Below, in pieces: positions 36,030 to 48,850 of a stretch of 64,000 nt of DNA. A program made the position numbers and the translations under genes. Below the pieces are notes generated by a model. It was not told the origin of the DNA, ran no database searches, and saw only the letters and a program-made list of their open reading frames with translations. This DNA is from Panopea generosa (taxonomy: Eukaryota; Mollusca; Bivalvia; Adapedonta; Hiatellidae): assembly GCA_029582155.1 (NCBI GenBank), contig CM055896.1, positions 12,169,987 through 12,233,986 on the forward strand, given 5' to 3'. The first letter of the stretch is position 1; each line of letters starts with the position of its first letter.

Positions 36030-36925
36030 AATTTTACACTAATTCAATAATAAAGAAATATCTAATTCGGAGAATTGTTTCATTCTTTCTTAAATGAGGC
36101 ACTATAACAAACCATATCAGAAAATAAAATAAAAAAATATATGTCCCCATGCTTGTAACTAAATTACAGTGCTAAATATTACCTCCCTTTCTCATCAAAT
36201 GCCGCAATCGATGCATTTTCACAATAATTCAATAACAAAACAGATCTAACTTGGAGAATTGTTTCATTCTTTCAACAAAGAGACACTTTAACAAACCAAA
36301 TCGAAAATAAAATAAAAAATACAGGTCGCTATACTTGTTACAAAGTTACAGTGCTAAATATTACCTCCAATTTTCATAAAATGGTCGCAAATGATGCATT
36401 TTCACACTAATTCATTAATTAAAAATGTTCCAACGCGGAGAATTGTTTCATTCTTTCTACAAAGAGGCACTATAATAAACTTAATCAGAAAATGAAATAA
36501 AAAATTATTACAAAGTTACATTGCTAAATGTTACCTTCCTTTTTCATAAAATGGCCGCAAACGATGCATTTTCACACCAATTCAATAATAAAAAAAGTTC
36601 CAACGCTGAAAATTGTTTGATTCTTTCTACAAAGAGGAACTATAACAAACCAAATCAGAAATTAAAAAAATAAAAATACAGGTCACCATGCTCGTTACAA
36701 AGTTACAGTGCTAAATGTTACCTCACTTTTTCATAAAATGGCTGCAGACGATGCATTTTCACACTAATTCAATTATATAAAATGTTCCAACGCTGAGAAT
36801 TGTTTCATTCTTTCTACAAAGAGGCACTAAAACACACCAAATAATAATTATGAAATAAAAATACAGGTCACCTTGCTTGTTACTAAGCTACAGTGCTAAA
36901 TGTTACCTCCCCTTTTCATAAAATG
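36030..36925. repeat. Tandem repeat, ~170-187 bp unit, about 5 copies
   Basis: Each copy has AGAATTGTTTCATTCTTTC, then AAAGAGGCACTA, then AAGTTACAGTGCTAAAT and TTACCTCC...TTTTCATAAAATGG. The GCTAAAT landmark occurs near 36171, 36353, 36523, 36710 and 36895. Confidence 0.9.
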
Positions 36926-37425
36926 GCCTAAAATTGTCAAAATGGTGAACATTATCTGTTGTTATTTTTTTTTATAAATGAAGTTCCATTTCACAGGTAA
37001 CTTTCATATTTGTAACTGATGCACTACATAGCAATTAAAATATTTTTAATAATTGTAATTTATAATGTAATTATTGCTATGTTGCTTTTATACATTTCAT
37101 ATATACTGGGTAATTGATGAACATCAATACTTGTGAGTAATATTATAGTTTAAAATGTAAGAGGCCTAGTGGTAAAACCACGTACTGTCAATTAAGGTTT
37201 GACCACCAGTGACCTGCTACTCAACATAATATCTTCAGAGTTTCATCTACGAGTCCATTCAAGTCATTTTTTTCTGGTATTTATCTAAGCTATAGTGGTC
37301 ACATCGTCATCCATTATTATAACATTAACTGGGACATTTTTATTTCTGTACTTGGCTACTTCCAACATTTATCCTTGAATTGTCATTCAAATTTTAAACA
37401 ATGGTTAACTTGCAGTGATTGTTCT

Positions 37426-39758
37426 TTATTTTTCATAATATGTGCATTTCCTACAGCCTTTGAAAAAAAAATCATATGTTTCTCTAATACTTTTTCTTAA
37501 CATGGTCCCAATATATGATTTACTGTCACAGTCTGGCAACACATATTGTTTCAAGCTGGCCTGGTCCTTGTGTACTACTTGACTGACTTCATCACTGAAA
37601 ATTAAAGAAAGTTTATATGAGATAAAGAAATAAATGACAATGTTTGTTTGTATGTTAGCTTAATTTACATCGCCACCAGTTCCCCGCATGGGTGATACAC
37701 CCAAAGAGTAAACAGTTTAGTCTTTTTAGGTTTGTGGGTGAAAAAAACACCATAGAAACACAATCATATGTTTCACCTGGTTCTTTTGCTCGGTGTATAG
37801 CGCCATCATAAAGGGCCTCAGTTTAAAGTCCCATCTGAATGACTGTTAGCACTGTAAGTTGGCCAGCCTTAGGTATTAAACTCTCAACCCTGAGCTAGAA
37901 GTATCGTGCTCTACCAACTGAGCTTATCGGTCTGGCTAAAAAACCGACAATGTACTTTAATAAAACAGCACAATATATGGGTATAGACTTACATCTCAAG
38001 GGCTATAACTGAGCAGCAATTCCTGTTCAAAATATTAAACAATTTCTTATGTTTATAAACTTGCGTTATGTGGACATTTTTTACTGAAAGAAACTGTTAT
38101 GTTATGTAACAAGCAGTAAAGGGGTTGCAAGCTCGGCCAGTCTCTGTGATGATTTAAATATATGCAAATTCCATCATTGTGTCTCATGTTCATTCATCTT
38201 TAATCACTGATTCAAGAAGGAAAGTTGTCAATTACTTGTACGGTTATCAGGTGTGCCAAACAAGTGGTCACAAGTTTGATTCCCCTCAGATCCTCTGTTG
38301 TACTCGATTATTTTGTTGTATTCCATAGTAGAAATATAATGAAAAGGTTAAACTACATTAATAATTACCATTGACCACTTTTGATGATAGTCACTCATTT
38401 AGTGCTTCTGTACACGTTGTTTATGTCACGATATTGATTGGCCTTGAAACTTCATAGTCATGTCTCTTCATAGTTTATGAAACCACGACAGGTATTTCAA
38501 GCACGGAGATCTCAATCCATCTGTAACCTGATCCTCTGTTTAGCATTCCTGAAATGTGTTGAATAGTTCCTAATTTTCATAATTCATGTAACAATTTTCT
38601 GCTTAACAGGAAACACAGAACGTGACGGTGTATTCATTTATTTTTAACATTTACTCAATGTAAGAATGCTGTTCGAATCCCCGCCCGGCAACAGTCTCCA
38701 GTATGATATATATATTACATTATGTCTCTTTATCAATTGTCTCTCACCGCTAATTCAAGTGGGAAAGTTATCAGTTATATACGGAGATGGGGTGCGCTCG
38801 ACTACTGGTTAATCCCAGGAAACAGTGGTTAGATGAACATCTGTTAGCCATCGATGGCATGAAAATGACGCTAAATATTCAATCAGTCAATCAATTTTTA
38901 AAAATGTTCATCTCTAGAAATCATAAAGTAAGTTATCATTTTATGTGATACATTGATATTGATCAGTGATAATGATGAAGCATCAATTTACCTTATACTC
39001 AATTGCTGTGTGTTGATGTCAAATGATATTGGACTTTTCCTGTTTAATCGATGCGTCTTGTTTGTTTCCACTGTTCTTATACTTCCACATGTCAAAATTC
39101 ACGGTTTTATCTTCTTTGTCTCCATCCCGGTATGGATAATACTGTTTCAGGTAAATTCATTATGTATTAAGCGCTTTGTAACAAATCCACGAATGATTCA
39201 TATCCGAAAATGAGTTATCCGAAATGTTACCACTACGAGTATTGATTATATTTTCGTAGTTGTTTCTTCAACGTCGTTATGAACAAGCACTTCTGGTGGT
39301 TTAGAACAAAAAAAACAATATACTTTTCCATACTTGTCGATTGCTTCCTTGACAAAAACCTGACAAAAACCTATCTAATTTACATTTCTGACATCTGGAA
39401 ATGGAAATACTTCGGTTTGTTAATATCCTAATGCGACTCGACTTTTAATCGACCAAACGGCGAAATTAGTCCCCGAAACTGAAAGTAACAGAAATGAACT
39501 ATGCGCGTAGCGATGCGCAGTAACAACTCGCAGAAACGTCTTTAAGTCCCATTGTTAGCAAATTAATATTAAAAAAGCAATAACAAAAGCTATGATAATT
39601 ATAATGTTAGTAACTCAGTGGTAGAGAGGAAGGTATTTCCCACTGAAGTAACAACAATGTTTGACCTGTTGTTATATACCGATTCAAGAGCTCATGCATT
39701 TCCGTGTCTACAAAAGTTTTTTTAGGAACTGTCGTGATATCCGTTTCTTTATTTTCTT
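37426..39758 (-). CDS. Candidate 3' exons of an unrecognised gene
   Basis: Three small minus-strand exons with splice borders and matching phases: 39758-39680 (EENKETDITTVPKKTFVDTE, then MHELLN), 39039-38992 (KSPISFDINTQQLSI) and 37594-37426 (DEVSQVVHKDQASLKQYVLP ... IGTMLRKSIRETYDFF, ending TAA 37426-37428, which overlaps an AATAAA). Together ~97 codons with no stop. The last two are present in the 61-63 kb duplicate, where splice sites survive but the last exon is frameshifted. No domain was recognised. A signal-peptide-like exon at 40507-40565 could belong to the same gene, but its phase does not join directly to 39758. Confidence 0.4.
37785..37940 (-). repeat. tRNA-derived SINE copy
   Basis: Minus-strand head GATAAGCTCAGTTGGTAGAG (A box) followed by a weak B box; same family as 4060-4215 and 61545-61700. 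Confidence 0.6.
38665..38885 (+). repeat. tRNA-derived SINE copy
   Basis: Reverse orientation copy of the 33277-33560 SINE: GTTCGAATCCCCGCCC, GTCTCTCACCGCTAATTCAA, GCTAAATATTCAATCAGTC tail. Confidence 0.75.
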
Positions 39759-40506
39759 CTGTCAACAAACATGGCACCCATCTAACACTTACTTTATGCA
39801 CTTACTTTATGCAAGATTAAATGTTCAGTAAACATGCGATATAAAGTTACATAACCGATTCAAGTGCTGTTAAAATATCTCTTACGGTAACGCGTCGATC
39901 AACGTAGACAGTCTGTCAGTCGTGTGGGTTCGCCATTGTTTAAAAAATAACTCACGGCACACTGCGTGTTTAATCTCCGCTAATGGTGGAGTGCGTGGTC
40001 GAGAGATAGTGAATCGTCCTGCCTCACGACTATGGGCGGTGTCATTGTTCTAGTCATTGTCATTTATATTGTATATTTCATTTACTTTAACCAGCTTGTG
40101 TATCATTGTTTTTATTCAGAATATCGTAAATTGGTTTATTTCCCGACTTGTTCTGTAACACTTGGTAAATATGAGATGGTATAAAAGGAGCAGGTTCTTT
40201 TGTATTATCATGTTCAAATTTATTTAAAATGTTTAAATGTTATTATTGACTGCAATATGCCATGAAAATGAAAATCTCTTATATTAAGGTTTGTATTCTT
40301 TTTTCAAACACTTCTTAGTAAAGAAGTGTCCATTTTCATTTATAATATCATTTATATATCGAACTCCTTTGTTATACCAACTTTTATGGTAAAAGCTTTC
40401 AAATTAATGGATTCTGATTGTAAAAGATTAGCATCTTGATGAATAATTCGTATACATATTTTAATTGTTTCATCAATATTAGTTAAACAAAATGCATTGA
40501 CTTACG

Positions 40507-40565
40507 CAGTTCCGACCATTAAGAGGCTAAACATAACTATCATCAGAGTAGCTAGAACATCCATG
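40507..40565 (-). CDS. Signal-peptide-like first exon (candidate)
   Basis: On the minus strand ATG at 40565 opens MDVLATLMIVMFSLLMVGT followed by an excellent donor (GC|GTAAGT). A short N-terminus, a 15-residue hydrophobic core and small residues before the end look like a secretion signal. No downstream partner in phase 2 was identified with confidence. Confidence 0.4.
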
Positions 40566-41804
40566 TTTAGTCTGGAAAAATGGAAAAGAAAACTATATAT
40601 GTAATTGATATTCCATTTGTGTTTGATAAATGAAACTTTTATGAATTTAGAAATAGTTTCTAGATACTGTTATAAAAGCGAATGTATGCATATAAATGGT
40701 AACATCACACTCTTCATTGCTGTTGAATTTTGTCACATTTTAGATTTTAATGTCTTATAAATAGTAAATGCTGCAACAAATTTCTGATGATAATTGATAA
40801 TAGGCCACCATGTTTTCCGTTTATATTGTGAGACAGCAGTACATCCTGTAGCATTCACCGGAGAGAAGCGGTTGATACATGCAATCCAGTTCGTTTTATT
40901 GTATTCTTCAGTTTTATTCTCATGCTGCTCTGACTTCTATAAAGCTTGTGAAAGCATCGTAAAGCAGTTTGTCGTATCCCTTATGTATTATTCCCCTATG
41001 TTTATTATATCATTATCGTATATATGTAGTATGTAGATTGTGATTATCATATTTCTGATGTATCTCTTAAGCATTATGCTCTTGTGTTTATCATATTCCC
41101 GTCTAAGTTGTAAAAATGTTTCAAAGTCAATGTAAAATGTTTAAAACGTTTCCTTGTCGTAGCCCTTAATTATTATTTTCTTGTATTTATTTGTCTCATT
41201 CAAAGAAGTCGAGCACATCTGCATATAGCACCACTTTGTTTTTGTTGTTTATATTGACATGCTTTGTAATGATACCGTATCCGTACATTGCTTTGGCGGC
41301 TATATCATTTAAATGATTTACTTGATCATTTTAACAATAAAACATCTCTAAACATTGCTTCAATATAGGCTATTGTTAGATATTATGCCTTTAACACGAA
41401 TCACATTTCCTATAAACACGTGCTTTTCATATAAACTTATACATGTAAATCCTACGGGATGTAATTGAAAGCAAAGATTATACAATGTTACATTTTTGTT
41501 AAAAAATGAAACATCAACTGTTAAAAAAGCATTTTCACTTGGACATATATACAAGGAGAAACTCTATGTATACAACTACTTATTCAGTTACGATATATAT
41601 GTATTTGTTCTTTAAAATGTTTACCTATTAAATATTTCTAATGACGCTTTAAAACATACTTACTTACTTACTACTTATTTACTTACTTACTCACTCACTT
41701 CTATAGTACTTGATTGACTTAATATAATGCTGAAAAGCTCATTGATACTTAATTGCAATACATAAAATGTAGTAAAAACATGTTTATTTTTTTTATTTTT
41801 TGAA
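40566..41804. other. Intergenic, nothing recognised
   Basis: AT-rich; a short ACTT/TTAC repeat occurs near 41660-41700. No gene seen. Confidence 0.5.
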
Positions 41805-42015
41805 TGGGGTTTAACGCCATTTTCAACAGATCGAGTTTTATTGGTTGAGGAAGACCTTAGAATGAATATGTGTAGAACCACCGTCCTTTCGCAACTATCT
41901 CGCATTCTTTCTGCATAAAGTTTTAGAGCGAGCTGGATTTAAACATAAGACCTTAATGATCAGAGGAAAATGATCTTGAGACGGATCCATAGACGACTCG
42001 ACCACGGGTTTAAAG
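41805..42015 (-). repeat. SINE with tRNA-Leu-like head, diverged copy
   Basis: Same family and orientation as 5296-5520 (TTAACGCCATTTTCAACA, GAGGAAGACCT, GATCTTGAGA), with a mutated B box. Confidence 0.7.
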
Positions 42016-42984
42016 AGATACTGAGTGTATAGGTTAAATCATTGCCAAAATAAAATAACTAAATAAAACACCACACCATTTTACAATTCAATAAACCTTA
42101 CAGTGTATAACATTAACATAACATTTTTTGCAGTAATGCCAATCGCTGCTGTACAATACATTCGCCTTTTGTTTTATAGTGTATTGCTTTTATTGTATTC
42201 TTTATAACGAAAGAAAACTGAAAAGTACACAATGATAAATAGTTAACTTGCTGTTGCTGTAATCATTCATTGTATTCGAAGGGTTTATGATGTAAGACAT
42301 ATATTTTAACTCAAACATAACTTCCCACTTGTGTAGAAACTGAACATGTTACCAACCAGGGAAGTGTGAATTTACCTTTAAAGAGAATACTTAAATGTAA
42401 ATTTATTCAAAAGTATGCATATATGTTTATGAAGACATAAAATTAATGAAAGAAAATGTAGAGAACTCACACAGAATGCCAGGATACTTATACAACTCGA
42501 GAATATGTGTACTTCTTATCAAATAGATCTATAAAAGTCCGTTATTAGTGAATGTATTTTGTACAACCACGATCACATAACATTCAACACATTATGGCAA
42601 GGCCAGACGCGTTACTTGGATTTAAATATCTTCATCCCAATCAATATCATGACACTGCTGGGGGTTATATACGTATACGTAAACAATTATTTAGGCCCGT
42701 GTTAGTTTAAACATTATTTATTTCATTTCCGGTCCATATACTCGAAACCATGAATATAGTATCAAAATAATGTTCTTATAAAAACAGAATAGTCGTGAAA
42801 GCATAAAAAGTATAGTGTAAAAGTTTGAAGAGTATTGTGAAGACTGACACATAGAATGCTTTTTTCAGTTTAATCAAACTATGAGTAAGAAGTTAATAAG
42901 GTAAACATATAGGGTTGCGATGATATAAACAGAGCAGTATCACTTTAACCATATGTGGAGTTAAGACTTTTGGAAGTAAATGAA

Positions 42985-42985
42985 G

Positions 42986-43014
<29 letters not shown>
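42985..43014 (+). repeat. Poly-G run, 30 bases
   Basis: An uninterrupted run of about 30 G. It could form a G-quadruplex; its exact length is likely unreliable in any assembly. Confidence 0.9.
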
Positions 43015-43017
<3 letters not shown>

Positions 43018-43734
43018 GTTTCAGAGAACATGTTAAGCCCAAAGTTACTACTTGTTTTTACATTTGTATACATTATTTAAGGAGTGCATTCAAATATTTA
43101 TGAATTGAGTCCTTTACCACGTTTTAGGATTTATGACAAAATCGACATCTTTAAATTGAAAGGTTTTACTGAGACATCGCACAAACAAATTAGAACACAA
43201 GGTGGTTAATGGATAGTATCTTAGGGTACGGTATTGTATGTATGGAGATGTAAACCAAGAGCTTCAGGACTTCAGATGTTAGTTTTGTTATATTGAATTG
43301 TGAACTGTTATGTTAGTGTAATATATATATATTAGCGATTTTAAGAAGTTTTCTATTAAATACTACAAATCACATCAAAAACTTTATCATATATACTGAA
43401 AGGCCAAGCAAAATTTAATAACACCTTTTCTATGCAATACTTAACAAGTTTGTACGACATTTATTTCCAATGGAAGTACCAATTCTTCTATAAACGGTAT
43501 ATAAACAAAGTATATTATTTAAACAAACTCGGTAGTTATAAACAATTAACATATTGATTGTTGGCAGAAATATTGAAAAATGCAATTTAGGACCAAATCA
43601 AGCTCAACTAGAAAATATAATACAAAAACTATATAAATTGAAATTAAAGTTTTGTTGGACTGACTTTTAGACACGTCAAATTAGCACACATTTTGCTATA
43701 TATTCAGGGAACCAGGTGATAAGAGTGTTTTCTG

Positions 43735-43920
43735 TTTAACGGTGCTGAACAAAAGTCATGTTCTGGTACAACTGATTTATGTTGAATGCATATATATTCG
43801 GCATTTCTTGTGTTATAATATACCGTACTTTTTCACTGTAAATACGGACCATTCACAGGGATGCGTTCATGGGCAAAAGACTGTACAACTCTACATACGT
43901 TCATTGAAGGAGTACGAATG
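43735..43920 (-). repeat. Inverted copy of satellite-array edge
   Basis: This block is the reverse complement of about 60690-60850: the unique text (AACAAAAGTCATGTTCTGGT, GGCATTTCTTGTGTTATAAT) is followed by CAGGGATGCGTTCATGGGC and a single unit of the 34-bp satellite. 42016-43734 and 43921-45597 beyond contain no recognised gene, apart from a tRNA-like stretch near 44735-44830. Confidence 0.85.
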
Positions 43921-45597
43921 TATAAGCGGTTACCTCTGTACTGAGTAGTCACTTGTATTGAACAGTCACATGATGACCGAGCAATGTAACCTGTACTAAG
44001 CAACAACTTGTCTTAAGACAGGGTTGACTGTTTATTTTATTATTATCTATATTAATGATAATACGTATACTGATATCCATTAAGTTAAACAGTCATTTAT
44101 GTTCCTCTTTTCACAGAAACACCAAAAACAACTAAATGTTCCTTATTTCGTGTTAATTTTAATTTCAACGAACAGTCTGATAATAACAATGGTACCTCAT
44201 TATTACGTTTTACCGGCTACAGAAAACATCTGCCTGTCACATCGTGGCTAGACTACTTGCAACAAAAAAATCTACTCGTGTATATTATTAACACACATTT
44301 TGCATTATGGATCAATACGAGAAAGGACAGCATTTAAATTTTTCTCAGGCCATAATTTGTTGCTCTTATGTTTAGTGATTATAATTGATCTGCATCAGCT
44401 AATAATTATCGGCCAATATTGATCATTAACAAGGCTCCTGCACGAGGAACATTTTCGATTTGTCGATTTGTCAATTATAGAATTTATGTTATTGAATATA
44501 ACCACTCGTATAAGTATGTCGTATAAGTATGTACAAAGGGAGATGGTGTAGTATCATTAACTATGAATATTTCAACAAAAATTGTAATATTTATGTTTAT
44601 GATTAAAATACATTATTACTTATTTTTGTTAAAATATGATATTTACTTCCCGTGGAACACTTATAAACGTATCCCTTATCAGGTATGTAATGACCATTGA
44701 AATATCTTTGTTTGAATATTTTTAACCGTTGGGTGAAGCTCTTGCTCTAGTGGTAAAGCATCGAACCCATGATCTGACTATACAGCTTCCCACACCGGCA
44801 AACCAAGAGGAATGTTCAGTTTTTATTTTACCTTTAATGAATGTAAGTATGTATTTACTGTAATACAATTATGAACTATATAACCAATTTAAAAATTTGG
44901 AAAAATAAATGTCCAACAACAGCTTAGCATACAAGCCTTTCTTATTCGTCAAAATTACTAAGACCCTCTTTCAGAGACGTATAACTATCCTAGATCCATC
45001 TATGGTACACTAGTATACGTCATATTAATATACGCACTTGAAAATGATGAGGCAGTAAATAAAGCTTAATATTCTTGGAAATGATATAAATACAATATGA
45101 TTGGCTGGGCTATTATCGAATATTGGATGTGTTTGTTTTATCTAAAGCTGAAAGAATATTATATAACATTATGTTAAGGGCCATATGCAAAGATATCTAT
45201 GGGCAGTCGGCCCTGAAATGAGATATTGCATTGATGCATTAGACTATAAAACACTGTTTTCTAGCTATATAGTCATAGCCATTTATTGCTATTCGATAAT
45301 AAAATTATATAACTAAATAATGCAATGTAATATCAAATTAATAAAGAGCAGTTTACACAATTATCACATTTATTATCGTTTTGTACTGATCATATTTCTG
45401 TATCTTTCGTCATTGAATTGTAAACCATATAAATTAAGGTCCCCTTTGATAACAGTATTTAATAATAATACAGTTCATAGATTATGTTTCATAATTAAAT
45501 TTATACGGTCTTATTTTCTAATAAAAAAACAATATATAAACTACCCTTTCACACTGTACACTGTAGTGTAAATGTTGATATTAAGAAATAAAAGTTT

Positions 45598-46300
45598 ACC
45601 GTAAGCACTTTGCATGTTTTAGCTATTGTTGCATCTGCACCTAGCTCTGTATCTCCATAAATCATTTTTACTGTAATATTTCTTTCTTAATGGCTAATGA
45701 TATCCGCCATATCAGCCTCATGTTTTCCAAGATACGCTTGATCATCTATATAGCTTTGGTCATGTTTGCTTGATGTATAAACGTTCAAAGATATCCTAGT
45801 CGCTGTCTTGGTTTAAGGTTGATACATGCGTTCCCCAAGTGGCATACCAACATCACCTTCTAGTCCTATTTCTACATGTTATTAAACAATCGCGATAATT
45901 TTTGACACCATCATGTATCACCTTTTTACTCTCTGTATTTATTCCTTCTTTGAAACGGCGATATAGCTTTATACCGAACATGAATTTCGATACAAAGGCA
46001 GCTATTGCTTTCGGATTATGTCCAAATATAACAGTTCATTACAGAACAGCTAATCCGGCATCTGCTAAAATGATGACTGTTTTAGTCGAGGAGCATTTCT
46101 TTATGGCGTCCTGTAAACTTTTCGATTCCGACAATCCTCCAACCATAAGAATCGTGACAGTACCTTTTACCGCAGACTTTGCAAATATGTCATTGAGGTG
46201 TGATACGATATTATCACATTTATCTGCAAACAGACCGTTGATTTGTTCCGGATTTACACGCAACTTGTCCCCAGCAAACGTTGTTTTGGTCAGACTTCGT
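45598..46300 (-). pseudogene. HSPA12-like last exon, broken copy
   Basis: An acceptor (AACAATTTCAG) sits before 46300 at the position used by the intact gene. The frame reads RRSLTKTTFAGDKL, then ILMVGGLSESKSLQDAIKK (adenosine-binding loop region), and meets a stop after DAGLAVL (46039-46041). Homology continues in shifted frames with further stops: VIFGHNPKAIAAF, then SYIDDQAYLGKHEADMADII, then YGDTELGADATIAKT. This parallels the last exon of the gene at 48851-49604. Upstream exons were not found between 46301 and 48850, so it is either a partial duplication or the remnant of a dead tandem copy. Confidence 0.85.
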
Positions 46301-48850
46301 CTGAAATTGTTGGCATTGGTGTTATTTAGTATAAGTCCGATACCATGTGCGTAAGAGTAATATACATATGCACATGTGATTGGTGTTACATTATCATATA
46401 CATACATTATATTTATTATGAATTCCGCATCTAGATTGACATGTAACATTTTTACAGAGTACATGGCATTCTCATAATTTTATAAGGATACACGCAGTTT
46501 AGTTTTTTAATAAATAATTCACTCTAAGCCAAAACGGGTTAAAAAAAAAAAGTTTTACTAATTTCATAGCGTTTTTATAACTATAGTTGTTCAATTTAAA
46601 GTAAGTTTAGAGAAATTGATTTTCGGAAAAGATTATCTCCCTTTGACCACACCTGAGTTTTAGCTTATACTTGTTCACTCATACAATTGTTATATTCATA
46701 TCAGTTGCCTTAGCATGATAACCATATAAGCTTATGACTTGGTTTAGTTGTCGGACCGATATGCTATTGTTTTACGTGTATTAGAGTTTACCATGTTTTA
46801 AATAGCAGATCTGTGATAAATATATATATATATACAATATCCAAACACTTTTTTAAAAGCAATAATTATATAACAAGATCATAGAGATGAGAACAATCAC
46901 CATATGTTATTACATTTAAACATTGTATTATTAAGTGTTTATCGGCTTTGTATATTTCTAGATGCATGACCCTGCAAATTTCTTGTAGACGGAAGTGTAT
47001 TGACTGTATTCGTTCGAATGGAAACTGCAACTTTTTGAAAGCTAAAAAAAGTGAAATGGTAAAATTTTAAAAGAAATATAGATTCAAGATTCAAATTAGT
47101 TTCATTCAGTAGCTTAAATATATAATGTTTATGATCACATACAATTTCAAATAATAAATGTAACAGATATAAACAAACAATCAATATAATTAATATTAAA
47201 ATAATATAATATAATTCAAATACGAAATATAACAAAATTTAAATACATAGTACACTTTTACTGGTTTTAAATGTTTGATAATTTTAAAATGTACAACATT
47301 TGACATACTAACATACATTAAGATCTTAATTTATATTTACATAAAATTTACTAAAATTAGATATTTCTTATTTTGCATTAACTCAATTAATGTAACATAC
47401 TTGGTCGTTCATAATAATAAAATTTAATAAACTTTTTTCGGATATTCTTATAACTAGCCCCATGTTAACAACTGATCGTCATTTTCTGTCGTTGAAGTTA
47501 CAAAGAGTACAATGACGCAAGTTACTGTCAATTCTGTTCTGTGTATAACGACCGGTTTCATTTCACTTATGTGACGATAATCTTACAGTTATTCTTAATT
47601 TTCTTGAAGCATTTCTAAATAATTTTCTAATTCAAAATAGTTTTTAACATATTATAAGTACAAAACGAATGACTGTTTTCGATTTCATTAAACCATTCTT
47701 TTTAAATTATCTTAATTTCTATATGAAAGTTTAACAATAAGGCATCGTCAGTACTTGACCATATATACAAAAATACATATTCTACCATGAGGTATTTGAA
47801 GTTTTTTACCCAATTCTTACCACCTTTATAACTATCAATAAATAATAAATTGTTTGAATATTTAACTATAATGTTAATAGATTTAACAATTTTAATCCCG
47901 TTTTTAAGCCGAGGAACATTTATATATACTTACAAGAGATATCTAGCTAAGATTTCATATTATATGTTGGGGTTTTAACATTAAAAAGATATTTACAAAA
48001 TTTCGGAAAGTTAGTTTATAGAGTTAAATGAAATTTAATAATAATACAGATAAGATACATAAGAATAAAAATAAGGTGAAGCGGTAGGAAATAGCTGAAA
48101 TTGATTAGAAAACCGATTTACCAATAGTTTGAATTCATTCAGAAAAGATCTTAAGTAGTAGTATAGCCTGTTGAGTGGTAAACGTATGTTGTTGTCCCTT
48201 CACCATTAAGGTTATAAAAAACAAGTTTATGTATTACTTGGTTGTAAAATGAATCCGCGAGGAACAAGGCAATAATATGTTAATGCATGGGTAAGCAGTG
48301 TCCTTGAGTAAAGAACTTGACAAGTTTAAAAAAACATATAACTTTAACAAGAGGTAAGTTATTGACATATATTGTCATTGTAATCCCAAAGTACAGCATA
48401 CCAATATTTTGATACATATATTATATGCAAACATAAAGATAAGGAGCAAGCTAAACTATATTTAGTGATTCGTGTTATAAAAAATAGCCCCTTTTTATTA
48501 TTCTTGCTTCGCTTAAACGAGCGTATTCCTGATTAAAATGTGTTATAATATTTACGAACATATTTGATAACTCTGATAATAGACTACACCGACACACATG
48601 TTCGTTCTTTTCCGATGATTTTTTTTATTTATAAAAAATGGAACAGACAACTGATAAGAACGGATAAGTCTAAATCTCAAGAAAGTTCAACATGGTAATA
48701 ATGACAATCATTATGCACTGCTTAGTTTGACACGACAAGATTAATTATCTTTTTTTTGAAAGATTGGAATAGGTTCATCATTTCTTTCTTCTTCGAGATC
48801 ATTTCATGTCTTCTGCATTTAATCCCATATACTTTTGATCTTACTACTGT
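46301..48850. other. Intergenic, nothing recognised
   Basis: Very AT-rich. A minus-strand AATAAA near 48624-48629 could serve the HSPA12-like gene upstream of it. No further exons seen. Confidence 0.5.

Larger units (their letters stand above)
37425..39545 (+). repeat. 2.1-kb segmental duplication, copy A
   Basis: Collinear with 61185-63285 in the same orientation, with shared unique text through both ends (CATAATATGTGCATTTCCTA at the left, GAAACGTCTTTAA at the right). It includes a tRNA-like SINE (37785-37940), a tRNA-SINE of the 33.3-kb family (38665-38885) and two candidate minus-strand exons. Confidence 0.88.

Noticed and set aside
45902-46354. 150-codon plus-strand frame
   Set aside because: Antisense shadow of the broken HSPA12-like last exon.
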